Origin: Flavobacterium gelidilacus DSM 15343
Lineage (GTDB): Bacteria > Bacteroidota > Bacteroidia > Flavobacteriales > Flavobacteriaceae
Length of the DNA: 64,000 nucleotides
NCBI RefSeq assembly: GCF_000422685.1
Contig: NZ_AUGN01000011.1
Span: 62,001 to 126,000, forward strand
Direction of reading: 5' to 3'
The position numbers and the translations under genes are program-made. The notes beneath the pieces were generated by a model that had not been told where the DNA came from, made no database searches, and worked only from the letters and a program-made list of their open reading frames with translations. Below are positions 16,649-26,289 of the stretch, piece after piece (the first letter of the stretch is position 1; each line of letters begins with the position of its first letter).

Positions 16649-17313
16649 GATTCAATTTTATCTATTATAAATATATAATTTATTTCCTTTACAACGCTTT
16701 TTTGGGATACACATTTCATTGATAAGTTATTTTTTTTTGCAATAGCTTTTATTTTGTCTAATTCACAATCTTCAGAAAGTATTATGTATATAGAATTACT
16801 TTCTATTTTATAATTTGGAAGTTGAGTAAATAATGCCTCAAAATAGTCAAAATTTGTGCCACAAAACCAAGCTTGCTCTTTTATGTTTTTTGGATTCTTT
16901 GGATAATAAGGTGGATTTATTATAACATAATCAAATGAATGTTCGGTTAGATTTTCGAATAAATTAGATTCTATTATTGTAAGTTCTAATTGATTTTTGA
17001 TTGCTGATTCTTTTAAAAAATCTAAAGCAATAATGTTTATATCAATTGAAGTTACTTGTGCTCCTTTTTTTGCAGCAAAAAGCGAAATAATTCCTGAACC
17101 ACATCCTAATTCTAAAAACGTTTTGTTGGATAAGTTAATTGGTTTTATAAAATCTAACAGAATTTTTGTGCTTAAAGTTAAATGTGGTGGAAAAACATCT
17201 GGATGAACTTTTACGCATACATTTTCATAGCAATAGTTTCTTGGTTTTGAATAATAAAGTTTTAAACCTAGTTTTAGAAAAGGATGCGTTATTTTTTTTA
17301 AAAGGTTTCTCAT
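16645..17313 (-). CDS. Class I SAM methyltransferase with NPPY motif
   Basis: The 222-residue protein has motif I FLELGCGSGIISLFAAKKGA (residues 67-86), the acidic motif II end TSIDIN, and NPPY at 133-136. NPPY is the catalytic motif of amide- or amino-N methyltransferases such as HemK/PrmC and RsmC. The protein is shorter than PrmC and lacks its N-terminal domain, so the substrate may be a small molecule or a protein Gln/Asn. It starts on the base after the stop of the radical SAM gene at 17314 and belongs to the same run. Confidence 0.82.
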   Translation of the reverse strand: MRNLLKKITHPFLKLGLKLYYSKPRNYCYENVCVKVHPDVFPPHLTLSTKILLDFIKPINLSNKTFLELGCGSGIISLFAAKKGAQVTSIDINIIALDFLKESAIKNQLELTIIESNLFENLTEHSFDYVIINPPYYPKNPKNIKEQAWFCGTNFDYFEALFTQLPNYKIESNSIYIILSEDCELDKIKAIAKKNNLSMKCVSQKSVVKEINYIFIIDKIES

Positions 17314-18837
17314 TTATTCTGAATAAAATCCTTCAATTTCAGGTTGTCTGTATTTCCAAAGTTTATGTAGTGCTTTTATTTCATAAGGAAATTTATAAAT
17401 ACCTGTTTTGTACCTAATTCCTGAAACTGATTTCAAGATTGATTTTTTATACCCTTTAATTCTAAAATCTGAAACAGTTGGATAATAGCCGTTTAAAACC
17501 GTTTCAAAATTCATAATTGTATCTATCATATAAGGTTTTAACCAAGGGGTTAATGGATTTTTTCGTAAGTCGAAATTTTCCCAACTTGGCGAAATCCAAT
17601 CCTCTAAACGTTCTGGGAAAGAAAATCCTGCATCTAAAATTTGTTGGTATAAATCAGAACCTTCTGTTGGAACGGGACTAAATAGATAAATAATAATTTC
17701 AGCATTTGGATTGATTTCTTTAATTTCCTTTATAAAATTAATGTCCCATAAAATTTGGTCATAAACTTCTTTTTCAGTTTTTGCAGGCATTCCTAATACA
17801 AAAGATAATTCCGGAATTATATCAGCGTTTTTCATTCGAAGTACAAAATCTTTAATCATTTGTCCCGACTGAGTTCCACCTTTATTCATTTGTTTTAAAA
17901 CAGCATCATTGCCTGTTTCAGCACCTAAAAATATCATTTTACAACCAGCTTTTCGCATCAATCTTAAATCATCATCGCTGTACATATTGATTGTATCAAT
18001 TCTTCCTTCTCCCCAATAGCTGATGTTGTCATTTAAAATAAGTTCTGAAAACTCTAAAACTCTTTTTTTAGATGTGAAGAAATTATTATCGTGAAATTCA
18101 ATAGCATCGATATTATGTTTTTCTGTAAAGTACTTTACATCTTCATACATTCTTGCAGCAGACATTCCTTTCCATTTGGCATTAAAGATAGGAACAACGG
18201 CACAAAACGAACAAGAAAAAGGACAACCCATACTTGAATGATAAGATAAAGTAGTACTTCCCATAAAGGTTTTGGCCAAGTAATTTTTTACAGGATAAAA
18301 CGAGTTTAAATAGTTATACGGAAATTTAGGCAATTTATCTTGATCGAGTAAAGCTTCAATTGCATTTTTTACAATTTCACCTTTATCATTTTTAAAAATT
18401 AGATTTTTAATTGAGGGTAAATTTTCAAGAGTATTGGTTTCTAAAGTATTTAATAATTCAGGAAAAGTGTTGTCTCCAGGACCATTTATAACATAATCTA
18501 CAGTTTCAGAATTTAGACAAACTTTATATTGATTGGAAGCAAAATAGCCACCCCAAATTGTAATTATTTCTGGAAATTGTTCTTTGATTTTTTTAGTAAA
18601 CGGAATAGCAGTTCGCAATTGTGGACCAGGCATAACCGTTGAGCCAAAATATTTGAATTCACCAGTTTTTAAATAATTCTCAATAGTTTGCCACGGATTT
18701 TTTTCTAAATTTCCATCTACAAAAACATAGTCAAATTTTCCATGAATTGACGCACCAACTTGTAAGATAGAATTAGGAATTCGATGTTTGCCGTTAGCAC
18801 TTTTTGGGTTGAATAGTATGGTTTTGTTTTTAGTCAT
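17314..18837 (-). CDS. B12-binding-domain radical SAM protein (1 of 3)
   Basis: The 507-residue protein has an N-terminal Rossmann-like B12-binding fold (about 1-160; the GGYFASNQYKV and DYVINGPGDNTFPELL blocks are typical). The radical SAM core follows, with the [4Fe-4S] ligands C205-x3-C209-x2-C212 in MGCPFSCSFCAVV. Enzymes of this group use cobalamin and SAM to methylate unactivated carbons or to rearrange carbon skeletons. The canonical DxHxxG cobalamin-ligand motif is not obvious, as in BchE-like members. It diverges from the other two copies in the cluster. It overlaps the FkbM gene by 8 bases. Confidence 0.85.
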   Translation of the reverse strand: MTKNKTILFNPKSANGKHRIPNSILQVGASIHGKFDYVFVDGNLEKNPWQTIENYLKTGEFKYFGSTVMPGPQLRTAIPFTKKIKEQFPEIITIWGGYFASNQYKVCLNSETVDYVINGPGDNTFPELLNTLETNTLENLPSIKNLIFKNDKGEIVKNAIEALLDQDKLPKFPYNYLNSFYPVKNYLAKTFMGSTTLSYHSSMGCPFSCSFCAVVPIFNAKWKGMSAARMYEDVKYFTEKHNIDAIEFHDNNFFTSKKRVLEFSELILNDNISYWGEGRIDTINMYSDDDLRLMRKAGCKMIFLGAETGNDAVLKQMNKGGTQSGQMIKDFVLRMKNADIIPELSFVLGMPAKTEKEVYDQILWDINFIKEIKEINPNAEIIIYLFSPVPTEGSDLYQQILDAGFSFPERLEDWISPSWENFDLRKNPLTPWLKPYMIDTIMNFETVLNGYYPTVSDFRIKGYKKSILKSVSGIRYKTGIYKFPYEIKALHKLWKYRQPEIEGFYSE

Positions 18838-19507
18838 CTGTTTTTGCGAAAATATTCCCGTGTAATTTATTTTTTAAAAGGGTTTTTAGTTGCTCTTTTA
18901 ATTCATTTCCTGAAACCCATTTTTTTAGTTTAAATTTTAAATTCTCATTTAATATAAAATTAAAAGTTGTTTTTTCTGAATCAAATAAATCTATAATTTC
19001 TAATGTTTCATCAAAATGACTTTCTGTAAATTCAAATTCAATCATCGGAATTTTATAAGTTAACGAAGATAAGATTTTTAATTCATAACCTTCAGTGTCA
19101 ATTTTGCAATAGTTTGGTACCCCATATTTTTCAATCATACTATCTAAAGTTTTAACTGAAACTATTTCTTTTTTATTCCATTGTATAGTTTCATTAGAAT
19201 AAAACTCAATAAATTCATCTGAAAAAGTTGCAACTTCAATATGAGTTGCTAGATGAAGCTCCTTTTCTTCATTTTGTGAACCAATTCCGTAAGGATAAAA
19301 TTCAAAATTCAAAAATTTGTTTTTAAGTATTTCTAATTTATCAAAACATTGTGATTGCGGTTCAAATGCGATTACTTTTGCACCAATTGAAAGAATTAAT
19401 TCACTCTTTTTACCAATATTTGCTCCAATATCAAAACATAAATCTTCTTTATCAATTAATTTAGAATAAAATTTTTTGCTTTTATAGTTTGTAAAAAAGT
19501 TAATCAT
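18830..19507 (-). CDS. FkbM-family methyltransferase
   Basis: The 225-residue protein has the FkbM pattern: CFDIGANIGKKSELILSIGA (SAM binding), VIAFEPQSQCF, VKTLDSMIEKYG and YCKIDTEGYELKILSSL. FkbM enzymes O-methylate polyketides or sugars, often in surface-glycan and natural-product clusters. It overlaps both neighbours by 8 bases, a sign of translational coupling within this run. The acceptor is unknown. Confidence 0.88.
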   Translation of the reverse strand: MINFFTNYKSKKFYSKLIDKEDLCFDIGANIGKKSELILSIGAKVIAFEPQSQCFDKLEILKNKFLNFEFYPYGIGSQNEEKELHLATHIEVATFSDEFIEFYSNETIQWNKKEIVSVKTLDSMIEKYGVPNYCKIDTEGYELKILSSLTYKIPMIEFEFTESHFDETLEIIDLFDSEKTTFNFILNENLKFKLKKWVSGNELKEQLKTLLKNKLHGNIFAKTDD

Positions 19508-20330
19508 TGTTTTTATAAATTAAGTAACAATAATATGGAGATTTAACATTAAAAAAAGAATATATATTTTGAAGTAATTTTGAAGAATAAGGTTTTATTA
19601 TAAATTTTAAATGCTGCAACTTAATTTTATCATTAAAATCTAAATATCCTTTTACTGGTTGTATAAATAAATCAAGATTGTGTTTTTTGAAGTAATTAGT
19701 AGCAGATTCTTGATTAGATTTAATTTTATTTTCTGGATTTTTAAAAAAGGTTGTTCCAATTGAGATGATAATTCCTCTTGATGTCAATAATGGCTTTAAT
19801 TGATTAATATAATCTGTTGGATTTTTCATAAAAGATAAATTATGATTAAGTACAATAAAATCAAAACTATTTGGTTTAAATGAAGTGTAAATTTGTTCAA
19901 TATCACACTGAATGGGAATAATGTTTTCGGCTAATTCGTTTATATTTCCAATTCCATCATTTGGACAAACAAAATAATCACAAGCAATAACTGTATTTGA
20001 TTTTTTTGCTAAATATTTTGAAAGCCAACCATTCCAAGGACCAATTTCGAGAGTGCAATTAAATGTTTTATTTTTAATTTGTTTTTTAATAATCGATAAG
20101 CTATCTCTTCTCCATTTCCATGAGGAATCTTTTGCAAAATTTCCAAAAGGTAAAGCCTGCCAATCTTCCTTAGATGTTGGAATCAATCCAATTTCTAAAC
20201 GATGTTTTTCAAATTTTTTCAGATATTCCTCTAGGTGTAATTTGAATTCAGAAGAAAGGGATTCCCAATACTTTCCATTATAATTAAGATTTTTTTCTGA
20301 AACAATAATATTTGATATATTAAACTGCAT
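19500..20330 (-). CDS. Class I SAM-dependent methyltransferase
   Basis: The 276-residue protein has motif I TLEIGPWNGWLSKYLAKKS, an acidic motif II (VIACDYFVCPNDG) and a post-I motif DFIVLNHNLSFMKNP. The first 90 residues are an extra helical domain. The substrate cannot be read. It starts at an ATG (20330) after a 107-base gap holding a short open frame remnant, and overlaps the FkbM gene by 8 bases. Confidence 0.78.
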   Translation of the reverse strand: MQFNISNIIVSEKNLNYNGKYWESLSSEFKLHLEEYLKKFEKHRLEIGLIPTSKEDWQALPFGNFAKDSSWKWRRDSLSIIKKQIKNKTFNCTLEIGPWNGWLSKYLAKKSNTVIACDYFVCPNDGIGNINELAENIIPIQCDIEQIYTSFKPNSFDFIVLNHNLSFMKNPTDYINQLKPLLTSRGIIISIGTTFFKNPENKIKSNQESATNYFKKHNLDLFIQPVKGYLDFNDKIKLQHLKFIIKPYSSKLLQNIYSFFNVKSPYYCYLIYKNND

Positions 20331-20437
20331 TTATTGAATTTTTTTTATAAAACACATTGATTATGTAATTAAATTCTTGGCAATACTTTATTATCCAAAT
20401 TAGCAATTCTAAAGTTAGTTTGCAAAAAATAATTTAA

Positions 20438-20545
20438 TTACTTATTTATATTTTTTGGAATTATATCATAAACTCCATCAAATTTGTATTTGTTTGACTC
20501 TCTTAAATCTTTAGGTTCACTATAATTTTGAAGCAGTATTTTCAT
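20438..20545 (-). CDS. Candidate small ORF or gene remnant, 35 residues
   Basis: An ATG at 20545 opens a frame in a different phase from the flippase-like gene, overlaps its last 26 bases and runs 35 codons (MKILLQNYSEPKDL at the start, YKFDGVYDIIPKNINK at the end). Composition looks protein-like rather than random AT-rich sequence. It could be the N-terminus of a decayed glycan-biosynthesis gene or a real small protein. I do not recognise it. Confidence 0.3.
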   Translation of the reverse strand: MKILLQNYSEPKDLRESNKYKFDGVYDIIPKNINK

Positions 20546-21668
20546 ATTGTTTGATTGTTAATAAATAAATCCATTGAGATATACAAACGCTAATAAAAAC
20601 TCCTTCTAATCCTATTGTTTTTAATAAAATAAAACTCATTGTAACGTTAAAAAGGGTTATAATAATGTTTGTATGTAATACTATTTTCTCTTTTTTATGC
20701 TTATATAAGTTTAAAATTGGAATGATGTAATAAAAAGCTGGAATACTGGCAAAAAAACTTAAAAAGTAAATCGTTTTAGACAGCCCTAATTTTAAATATT
20801 TTTCCAATAAGAACCATATGCAAAATGAGCCTAAAATAGTAATTGGAATTGTAATTTTTTTTAAAATCTTTTTTAATTTATTAATGATTTTATCATTAGA
20901 ACGATAAAAGGACTTGTTAATTGGCGCTGTTATAAAAACAGATAGTGCTTGTAACATTAAAAAAGAAGCGGTTATTGTTTGATAAGAAGAAAGTGTTTGA
21001 TTTGGCAAAAAAATAGTTACTAAATACAAATCGATTTTAGAATTTATCATGCCGCTTAAGCCTAGTGCAAAAAAAGGAAAGCTAAAAAGTAGTTCATTTA
21101 ATGTTACTTTAATGTGTATTGGGTTTTTAAATTTTTTAAATAAACCAATTACTAAAAGTAGCTTTACAAATATACTTAGGCAATAAAACTGAAGAATGTT
21201 TATTATGTTAAAATTTACTGTACAATGAATAGCTCCGAAAAAAACGCCAAAACCTATTGCTTCAATAATAACTTGTTGCCCAAATTTTTGATGATATATT
21301 ATTAAACTTTCAAATGAATTATACAGAAGACTCAAAATTATAATTAAAACTGCTAAAGTTGCAACTTTGAAAGGAAAAAAAATAAATAAAAAAAGAGTAA
21401 TTGGAAGCAATAAACTTCGTGTAATTAAATTGGATAAAAAAAACGAATTTATTTTGGAAGGGTTTTTACCATATTTTCGTATTAAATAATCTTTGTTTCC
21501 CCAATTTAAAATAAAAACAATGAATGAAATCCAGATTATAACATTTAAATATTCTCCCCAATTTTCTTTACCAAAATATTTAATTCCGGTAATTATTATT
21601 ATGAAGTTCATCAATGGAATTGAAAAACCTCTAAGTATACTAAGCCCTATTTTAATAATTTTTTTCAT
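20520..21668 (-). CDS. Polysaccharide flippase-like (MOP superfamily) membrane protein
   Basis: The 382-residue, very hydrophobic protein has about 11-12 transmembrane segments and few charged residues. It opens ILRGFSIPLMNFIIIITGIK, includes a YFGKENWGEYLNVI loop, and has the TASFLMLQALSVFITAPINKS region. The topology and the FGxxxxGEY-type loop are typical of Wzx/MATE-related lipid-linked glycan flippases (usually 400-480 residues, so slightly short). It would move a lipid-linked product across the inner membrane. It overlaps the glycosyltransferase gene by 17 bases. Confidence 0.72.
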   Translation of the reverse strand: MKKIIKIGLSILRGFSIPLMNFIIIITGIKYFGKENWGEYLNVIIWISFIVFILNWGNKDYLIRKYGKNPSKINSFFLSNLITRSLLLPITLFLFIFFPFKVATLAVLIIILSLLYNSFESLIIYHQKFGQQVIIEAIGFGVFFGAIHCTVNFNIINILQFYCLSIFVKLLLVIGLFKKFKNPIHIKVTLNELLFSFPFFALGLSGMINSKIDLYLVTIFLPNQTLSSYQTITASFLMLQALSVFITAPINKSFYRSNDKIINKLKKILKKITIPITILGSFCIWFLLEKYLKLGLSKTIYFLSFFASIPAFYYIIPILNLYKHKKEKIVLHTNIIITLFNVTMSFILLKTIGLEGVFISVCISQWIYLLTIKQYENTASKL

Positions 21669-22707
21669 TATATAATTTTAAATAGGAGCTTACGGTTTCA
21701 TTTTCGGAATTCAACAAAAAGCGTTGCTTAAAAGACTTTTTTTGGTTAAGATATTCGTTGCAAAATTGAATCATTTCTTCTTTTGAATTTGCGATTTTCC
21801 ATTTGCTAGAAGGCATACTTGTACCAACATTAAAAGAAATGATTTTCATTCCACTATATAAAGCTTCAGCAAAAACATAACCAAAACCTTCAAATGTACT
21901 TGTATGCAAAAGGAGTGTAGTTTGAGACATTTTTAGAAGTACTTCATTTCTGGAGAGTAAACCTAATAATGAAATGTTTTTTGCTAGTTTTCTGGTTTCA
22001 ATTTTATTTTTTAAAAACTCAAATTGTTGACCATCTCCAATAATTTCAATTTTTAAATTTGGCTTTATTTGCACTAAATCAGAAACAATATCAATAAATA
22101 AACTGTAATTTTTTACTTCATTTAGTGATCCAACTCCTAAAATATCAATTGTACTCTCTTTAATTTCTGGAAAAGAGTCTATGTCTAAATTCCAGGGAAT
22201 TATTGTGGAATTAATATGGTGATTTCTTAATAGAATTTCTTGTTGAATTTTTGATTGAGAAACAATTTTACGGTTTTTAAAATTGATTAATTTTGGGAGT
22301 AAATTTTCCGTATTCACATCTTGCCCCATTGCAGTTGTTACATGTGGTGTTTTATTTTTTTTAGAAAAATAATTACCAATAAAAGCACATTCTCCAATCC
22401 AAAAACTATGAATTGTAGTGATTTTTTGCTCTTTATTAAGATTTTTTAAAGTTTGAATAACTTTATACCAAGTAATGATTTTTTTAAGCTTATTGTTTTT
22501 TCCATTTAAAGGAATTACATCAAAACCAAACCATTTATATTGCTTCTTTTGAAATGGATAATGAAATGCAATAATTGTTAGTTTTGCATTTGGAATGCTT
22601 TTTTGCAGAGCTTTCAGAAAAATCTGTTGCGCAGGAATTGTAGTAGAATCTGCTTCTGACACAGCAAATCCTGGAGTTAAAAATACGATATGAGGGTTTT
22701 GTTTCAT
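21652..22707 (-). CDS. GT4-family glycosyltransferase
   Basis: The 351-residue GT-B protein has the GT4 donor-site pattern: GVGSLNEVKNYSLFIDIV, IEIIGDGQQFEFLKNKI and the EGFGYVFAEALYSGMKIIS block, whose E-x7-E glutamates contact the nucleotide sugar. The N-terminal acceptor half begins IVFLTPGFAVSEADSTTIPA, typical of retaining glycosyltransferases that build surface glycans or decorate lipids. It lies 3 bases after the radical SAM gene and overlaps the flippase gene. Confidence 0.88.
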   Translation of the reverse strand: MKQNPHIVFLTPGFAVSEADSTTIPAQQIFLKALQKSIPNAKLTIIAFHYPFQKKQYKWFGFDVIPLNGKNNKLKKIITWYKVIQTLKNLNKEQKITTIHSFWIGECAFIGNYFSKKNKTPHVTTAMGQDVNTENLLPKLINFKNRKIVSQSKIQQEILLRNHHINSTIIPWNLDIDSFPEIKESTIDILGVGSLNEVKNYSLFIDIVSDLVQIKPNLKIEIIGDGQQFEFLKNKIETRKLAKNISLLGLLSRNEVLLKMSQTTLLLHTSTFEGFGYVFAEALYSGMKIISFNVGTSMPSSKWKIANSKEEMIQFCNEYLNQKKSFKQRFLLNSENETVSSYLKLYNEKNY

Positions 22708-22710
22708 AAC

Positions 22711-24081
22711 TTACCTATTTAAAACCATTAATCCACTAGCCAAAACAGATTTTACTTTATGCTTTATTGCTTTGTATTTTGACAATGAAAATTTTCTACT
22801 AAATTCCACTTCATTCACAACCTTACTCACAGCATATTTATAGAATTTTTTGGAATAAGTTCGTTCAAATTCGATTTCTCTATCAGTTGAGGTTTCCCAT
22901 TCTAACTGATTTGTAATTTTACTTTCCACTTCATTATAAAGCGAAGTTCCTTTAATTGGATAAGCTACTGTTATAGTGTATAAAGTTGGGTTTGCATCTT
23001 TCAAATACTGAATGGTTTCTGTGATGTCTTCTTCCGTTTCTCCTGGATAACCAAGCATTATAAATGTTCCTGTTTCCATTCCGAGAGCATTGGTTTTCTG
23101 AATGGCTTCTTTTACAACAGAAACATCAACACGTCTGTCCATTAAGTCGATTACTTTTTGTGAACCACTTTCGGCGCCAATCCAAATTCTAAAACAACCA
23201 ACTTCTTTTAATAAGGCTAATATTTCATCGTTTAATCGTTCTGCACGAGTAATGCATTCAAACGGAATTATAGCTTCTTGCTTTATAACTTCTTCTCTAA
23301 AGGCCAACAACCATTTATGACTTACTGTAAAAACATCATCCACAAACCAAATAGCATCTGGATTGTAGTTTTCTTTTAGCATTTTCATTTCTGCTGCAAC
23401 TTGTTCTGCTGGTCTTCGTCTGTAACTTTGTCCGTAAACAGCTGTGCTACACCATTTGCAAGTATAAGGACAACCACGTTGTGTAGAAATGGTCATCGAA
23501 CTTTTTCCGTGATTGTTTTTCCAAGTATCTAAATAGTGTTGCATATTAATTGCTTCTCTATTAGGCAAAGGCAATTCGTCTAATTCTTTGAATTTTACTC
23601 TAGGTTTGTTTTGAATTACTTCGTTGTTTTCTAAAAAAGCAATTCCGTTTATGTTGTGATAATTTTCGTCTTCAATAATGGCATTATACAATTCATAAGT
23701 CGTTTCTTCTCCTTCACCAATGACTAAAAAGTCGGCTCCAGCTTTTAAATAATTTTCTATATTATAAGTAACATCTGGACCACCAAGAACAATTTTTGGA
23801 AAGTTATATTTTTTGGTTTTCAGTGTTTTAATCAATTTAAGGACTTCAATTTTTGTCATCAAATTGGTGTATATGCAAATTACTTTTGGCTTTTTATATT
23901 CAATAAATTCCAATTGCTTTTCTAGAGATGAAAAAGTAGTATCAAAAACATCATTAGCAATATTTTTACTCCACAAATAAGCAGACACATAAAGTAAACC
24001 TAGTGGTGGATAAGGTTTCATTATCTTTTGCTCTTTCAAGTCGTCTGACAAATAGTAAGCATGTGTGAAAAGTAAACTCAT
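22711..24081 (-). CDS. B12-binding-domain radical SAM protein (2 of 3)
   Basis: The 456-residue protein starts LLFTHAYYLSDDLK, with PYPPLGLLYVSAYLW nearby. A B12-binding-like domain of about 150 residues follows (KIVLGGPDVTYNIENYLKAG, then FLVIGEGEETTYEL). The radical SAM core has C204-x3-C208-x2-C211 in RGCPYTCKWCSTAVYGQSY, with the downstream AESGSQKVIDLMDRR block. It is a paralogue of the gene at 24844-26289: both start LF-H-YY and share the PPLG and LPLP blocks. It probably performs B12-dependent C-methylation or a radical rearrangement. It overlaps the methyltransferase upstream by 4 bases. Confidence 0.87.
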   Translation of the reverse strand: MSLLFTHAYYLSDDLKEQKIMKPYPPLGLLYVSAYLWSKNIANDVFDTTFSSLEKQLEFIEYKKPKVICIYTNLMTKIEVLKLIKTLKTKKYNFPKIVLGGPDVTYNIENYLKAGADFLVIGEGEETTYELYNAIIEDENYHNINGIAFLENNEVIQNKPRVKFKELDELPLPNREAINMQHYLDTWKNNHGKSSMTISTQRGCPYTCKWCSTAVYGQSYRRRPAEQVAAEMKMLKENYNPDAIWFVDDVFTVSHKWLLAFREEVIKQEAIIPFECITRAERLNDEILALLKEVGCFRIWIGAESGSQKVIDLMDRRVDVSVVKEAIQKTNALGMETGTFIMLGYPGETEEDITETIQYLKDANPTLYTITVAYPIKGTSLYNEVESKITNQLEWETSTDREIEFERTYSKKFYKYAVSKVVNEVEFSRKFSLSKYKAIKHKVKSVLASGLMVLNR

Positions 24082-24854
24082 TTTTTTTGTAAAACAATTA
24101 AATAATGATCTGCATATTTTGATAGAAATGACCAGTTTTTGATTCTTGATTCTAATGTTTCCAACAACCCTAAAAAACCTTTCTTGTTTTTGAAAAAAGG
24201 TTCTAAAAAAGATGGTGGAATAAAAAATCCAACAGGTTTTACATCTAAATAATTAAAATTTGTTTTGGATAAATTTACGATATCTTTTGGATTATAGTAA
24301 TATGTTGGAACACTTATGCCATCAACATTTGCGAAAACTACTTTTTTTGCACGTCTAAAAGCAGTTTTGAATTTTCCTTTCAGGATAAAATAGACTTTTT
24401 CCCAAAGTGTATTTTTTGGCATTATTACCAAAATAAGCTTTCCTTTTTCTGATAAAATAGTTGAAACTGAATTTAAAAAATCAGATAATTCATCAATATT
24501 TAAACAATTAAGACCTCCAAAATTTGAAAAAACTAAATCGAACTTTTTATCTGAAAATTGTTCTGAAATTGTATTAATATCAGCATAAACAAAGTTGAGG
24601 TTTTGGAGATTTTTTTTTGAGTTTGCAATGAAAATCATTTCAGTTGAAATATCGGTTGCAGTTACTTCAAAGCCTTTTTTTGCTAACCAAATTGCATCTT
24701 CACCAGTTCCACAATTAATTTCAAGAATGTTTTTTATTTGATATAAATGTTTTGAAACTACTTCATAAACTAAATTGCGTTGTAGTTTACCAATCAAAGT
24801 GTTTGTAAAAGATTGGTCATAAGTAGTTGCTGCTTTATCAAAACTAGCTTTCAT
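24078..24854 (-). CDS. Class I SAM-dependent methyltransferase
   Basis: The 258-residue protein begins FDKAATTYDQSFTNTLIGKL, a UbiE-like opening. It has motif I ILEINCGTGEDAIWLAKKG, motif II VTATDISTEM and post-I DLVFSNFGGLNCL. It sits exactly between two paralogous radical SAM genes, overlapping them by 11 and 4 bases, so it probably acts on the same product. The substrate is unknown. Confidence 0.85.
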   Translation of the reverse strand: MKASFDKAATTYDQSFTNTLIGKLQRNLVYEVVSKHLYQIKNILEINCGTGEDAIWLAKKGFEVTATDISTEMIFIANSKKNLQNLNFVYADINTISEQFSDKKFDLVFSNFGGLNCLNIDELSDFLNSVSTILSEKGKLILVIMPKNTLWEKVYFILKGKFKTAFRRAKKVVFANVDGISVPTYYYNPKDIVNLSKTNFNYLDVKPVGFFIPPSFLEPFFKNKKGFLGLLETLESRIKNWSFLSKYADHYLIVLQKK

Positions 24855-26289
24855 TCTGAAGTGTTTTCAATTTAATCTTATCCAAAAAAGCACTAGGAAT
24901 ATAATATCCCAATTTCAATATGGATTTAATTTTGTTTTTAGAAAACGAAAAGTTTTTTAAATTATCTATGCCTTGACTTTTTCTAAATTGCTTGTGAACA
25001 AATCTTTGTAATTTTTTGTAATAATTGGAATTGTATGTTCCTTGAAACATCATATCAAAATCGTCTGAATCGGTCCAATTGGCTTTCAATTTTAAATCAT
25101 CTTTAACTTTGTCATAAAATTTTGTTCCAGGTAAAGGATACGAAACGGAAATTCCGATATTATCTGGTTTCAACTCTTTAACCATTTGAATGGTTTTCTG
25201 AATATCTTCTTGGTTTTCGGTCAAATACCCAAACTGAAGAAACAAGGCAACTCTAATATTTTTTTGTTGTAAAAGATGCGTTGCTTCATAAATTTCTTCC
25301 ACTTTTGTGCCTTTATCCATTGCATCCAAAATCTTTTGCGAACCACTTTCTGCACCAACCCAAACTTCTTCTAAACCAGATTCTGCCAAAGCGTCAATAG
25401 TGTCTTCTTTTAATAACAAATCAACACGACTTTGAATATAATAACTGATTTTTTGATTTGCTTTTTTTAACTCGACATTAAATTCTTGAACCCAATTGGG
25501 TTTTAAACCAAAAATATCATCACACATCCAAAAACGAGATACTCCAAATTGTTTTTTTAAATAAGCAATTTCTTTTACTATATATTCTGGAGAATGCGCA
25601 TTGTAACGATTGCCATAAATAGGTTTTGCACACCAATTACATTTGTAAGGACAACCACGAGTTGTAGCTAAATTTAAAGTGAATTCTTGATCGCTTTCTT
25701 TCCAAACTTCTCTATAGGAATTCATGTCAACCAAATCCCAAGCCGGCAAAGGCAATTCGTCTAAATTTTGAAGAACTGCTCGTTTTTGATTAACTTTTAT
25801 TTCGTCTTTATTTTTGAATACAATTCCGTTTATGGAAGCAATATCTTTATTTTCGTCTAAATGTTGAATTAACTCTAATAAAGTAATTTCTCCTTCCCCT
25901 TGAATGATGAAATCAGCTCCTTTTTCAAGATATTTGTCATAATGATCTGTTGAATCTGAACTGCAAACAATTACTTTGCAATTATATTTTTTTGCAATTT
26001 GAATCATCTCAAAACAAGCTTCACGCATATTGGTTAAGCACATTTTGGTTAGATAATTGAAGCCATCATCATAAATTACTAAATATTTTGGTTGATTGGA
26101 ATTTAGTTTTGAAACAATTGCCTTTGGAGAATCTAATAAATTGGTATCAAATAAATCTACATCAAAGGCATTTTTTCTCATTAATGAAGCTGCATACAAA
26201 GTTCCCAATGGTGGAAATGGCATTTTATTTTTCCATTGCTTTGCGTCTAATTTGTAATAATAGGAATGCGAAAAAAGTATGTTAGACAT
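24844..26289 (-). CDS. B12-binding-domain radical SAM protein (3 of 3)
   Basis: The 481-residue protein opens ILFSHSYYYKLDAKQW, then PFPPLGTLYAASLMRK. The B12-binding-like domain runs to about residue 160 (VIVCSSDSTDHYDKYLEKG, FIIQGEGEITLLEL). Radical SAM ligands are C213-x3-C217-x2-C220 in RGCPYKCNWCAKPIYGNRY. VEEIYEATHLLQQKNIRVAL and the C-terminal block NWTDSDDFDMMFQGTYNSNY are shared in outline with the copy at 22711. The acidic C-terminal motif suggests a related substrate. It overlaps the nucleotidyltransferase gene by 8 bases. Confidence 0.87.
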   Translation of the reverse strand: MSNILFSHSYYYKLDAKQWKNKMPFPPLGTLYAASLMRKNAFDVDLFDTNLLDSPKAIVSKLNSNQPKYLVIYDDGFNYLTKMCLTNMREACFEMIQIAKKYNCKVIVCSSDSTDHYDKYLEKGADFIIQGEGEITLLELIQHLDENKDIASINGIVFKNKDEIKVNQKRAVLQNLDELPLPAWDLVDMNSYREVWKESDQEFTLNLATTRGCPYKCNWCAKPIYGNRYNAHSPEYIVKEIAYLKKQFGVSRFWMCDDIFGLKPNWVQEFNVELKKANQKISYYIQSRVDLLLKEDTIDALAESGLEEVWVGAESGSQKILDAMDKGTKVEEIYEATHLLQQKNIRVALFLQFGYLTENQEDIQKTIQMVKELKPDNIGISVSYPLPGTKFYDKVKDDLKLKANWTDSDDFDMMFQGTYNSNYYKKLQRFVHKQFRKSQGIDNLKNFSFSKNKIKSILKLGYYIPSAFLDKIKLKTLQNES

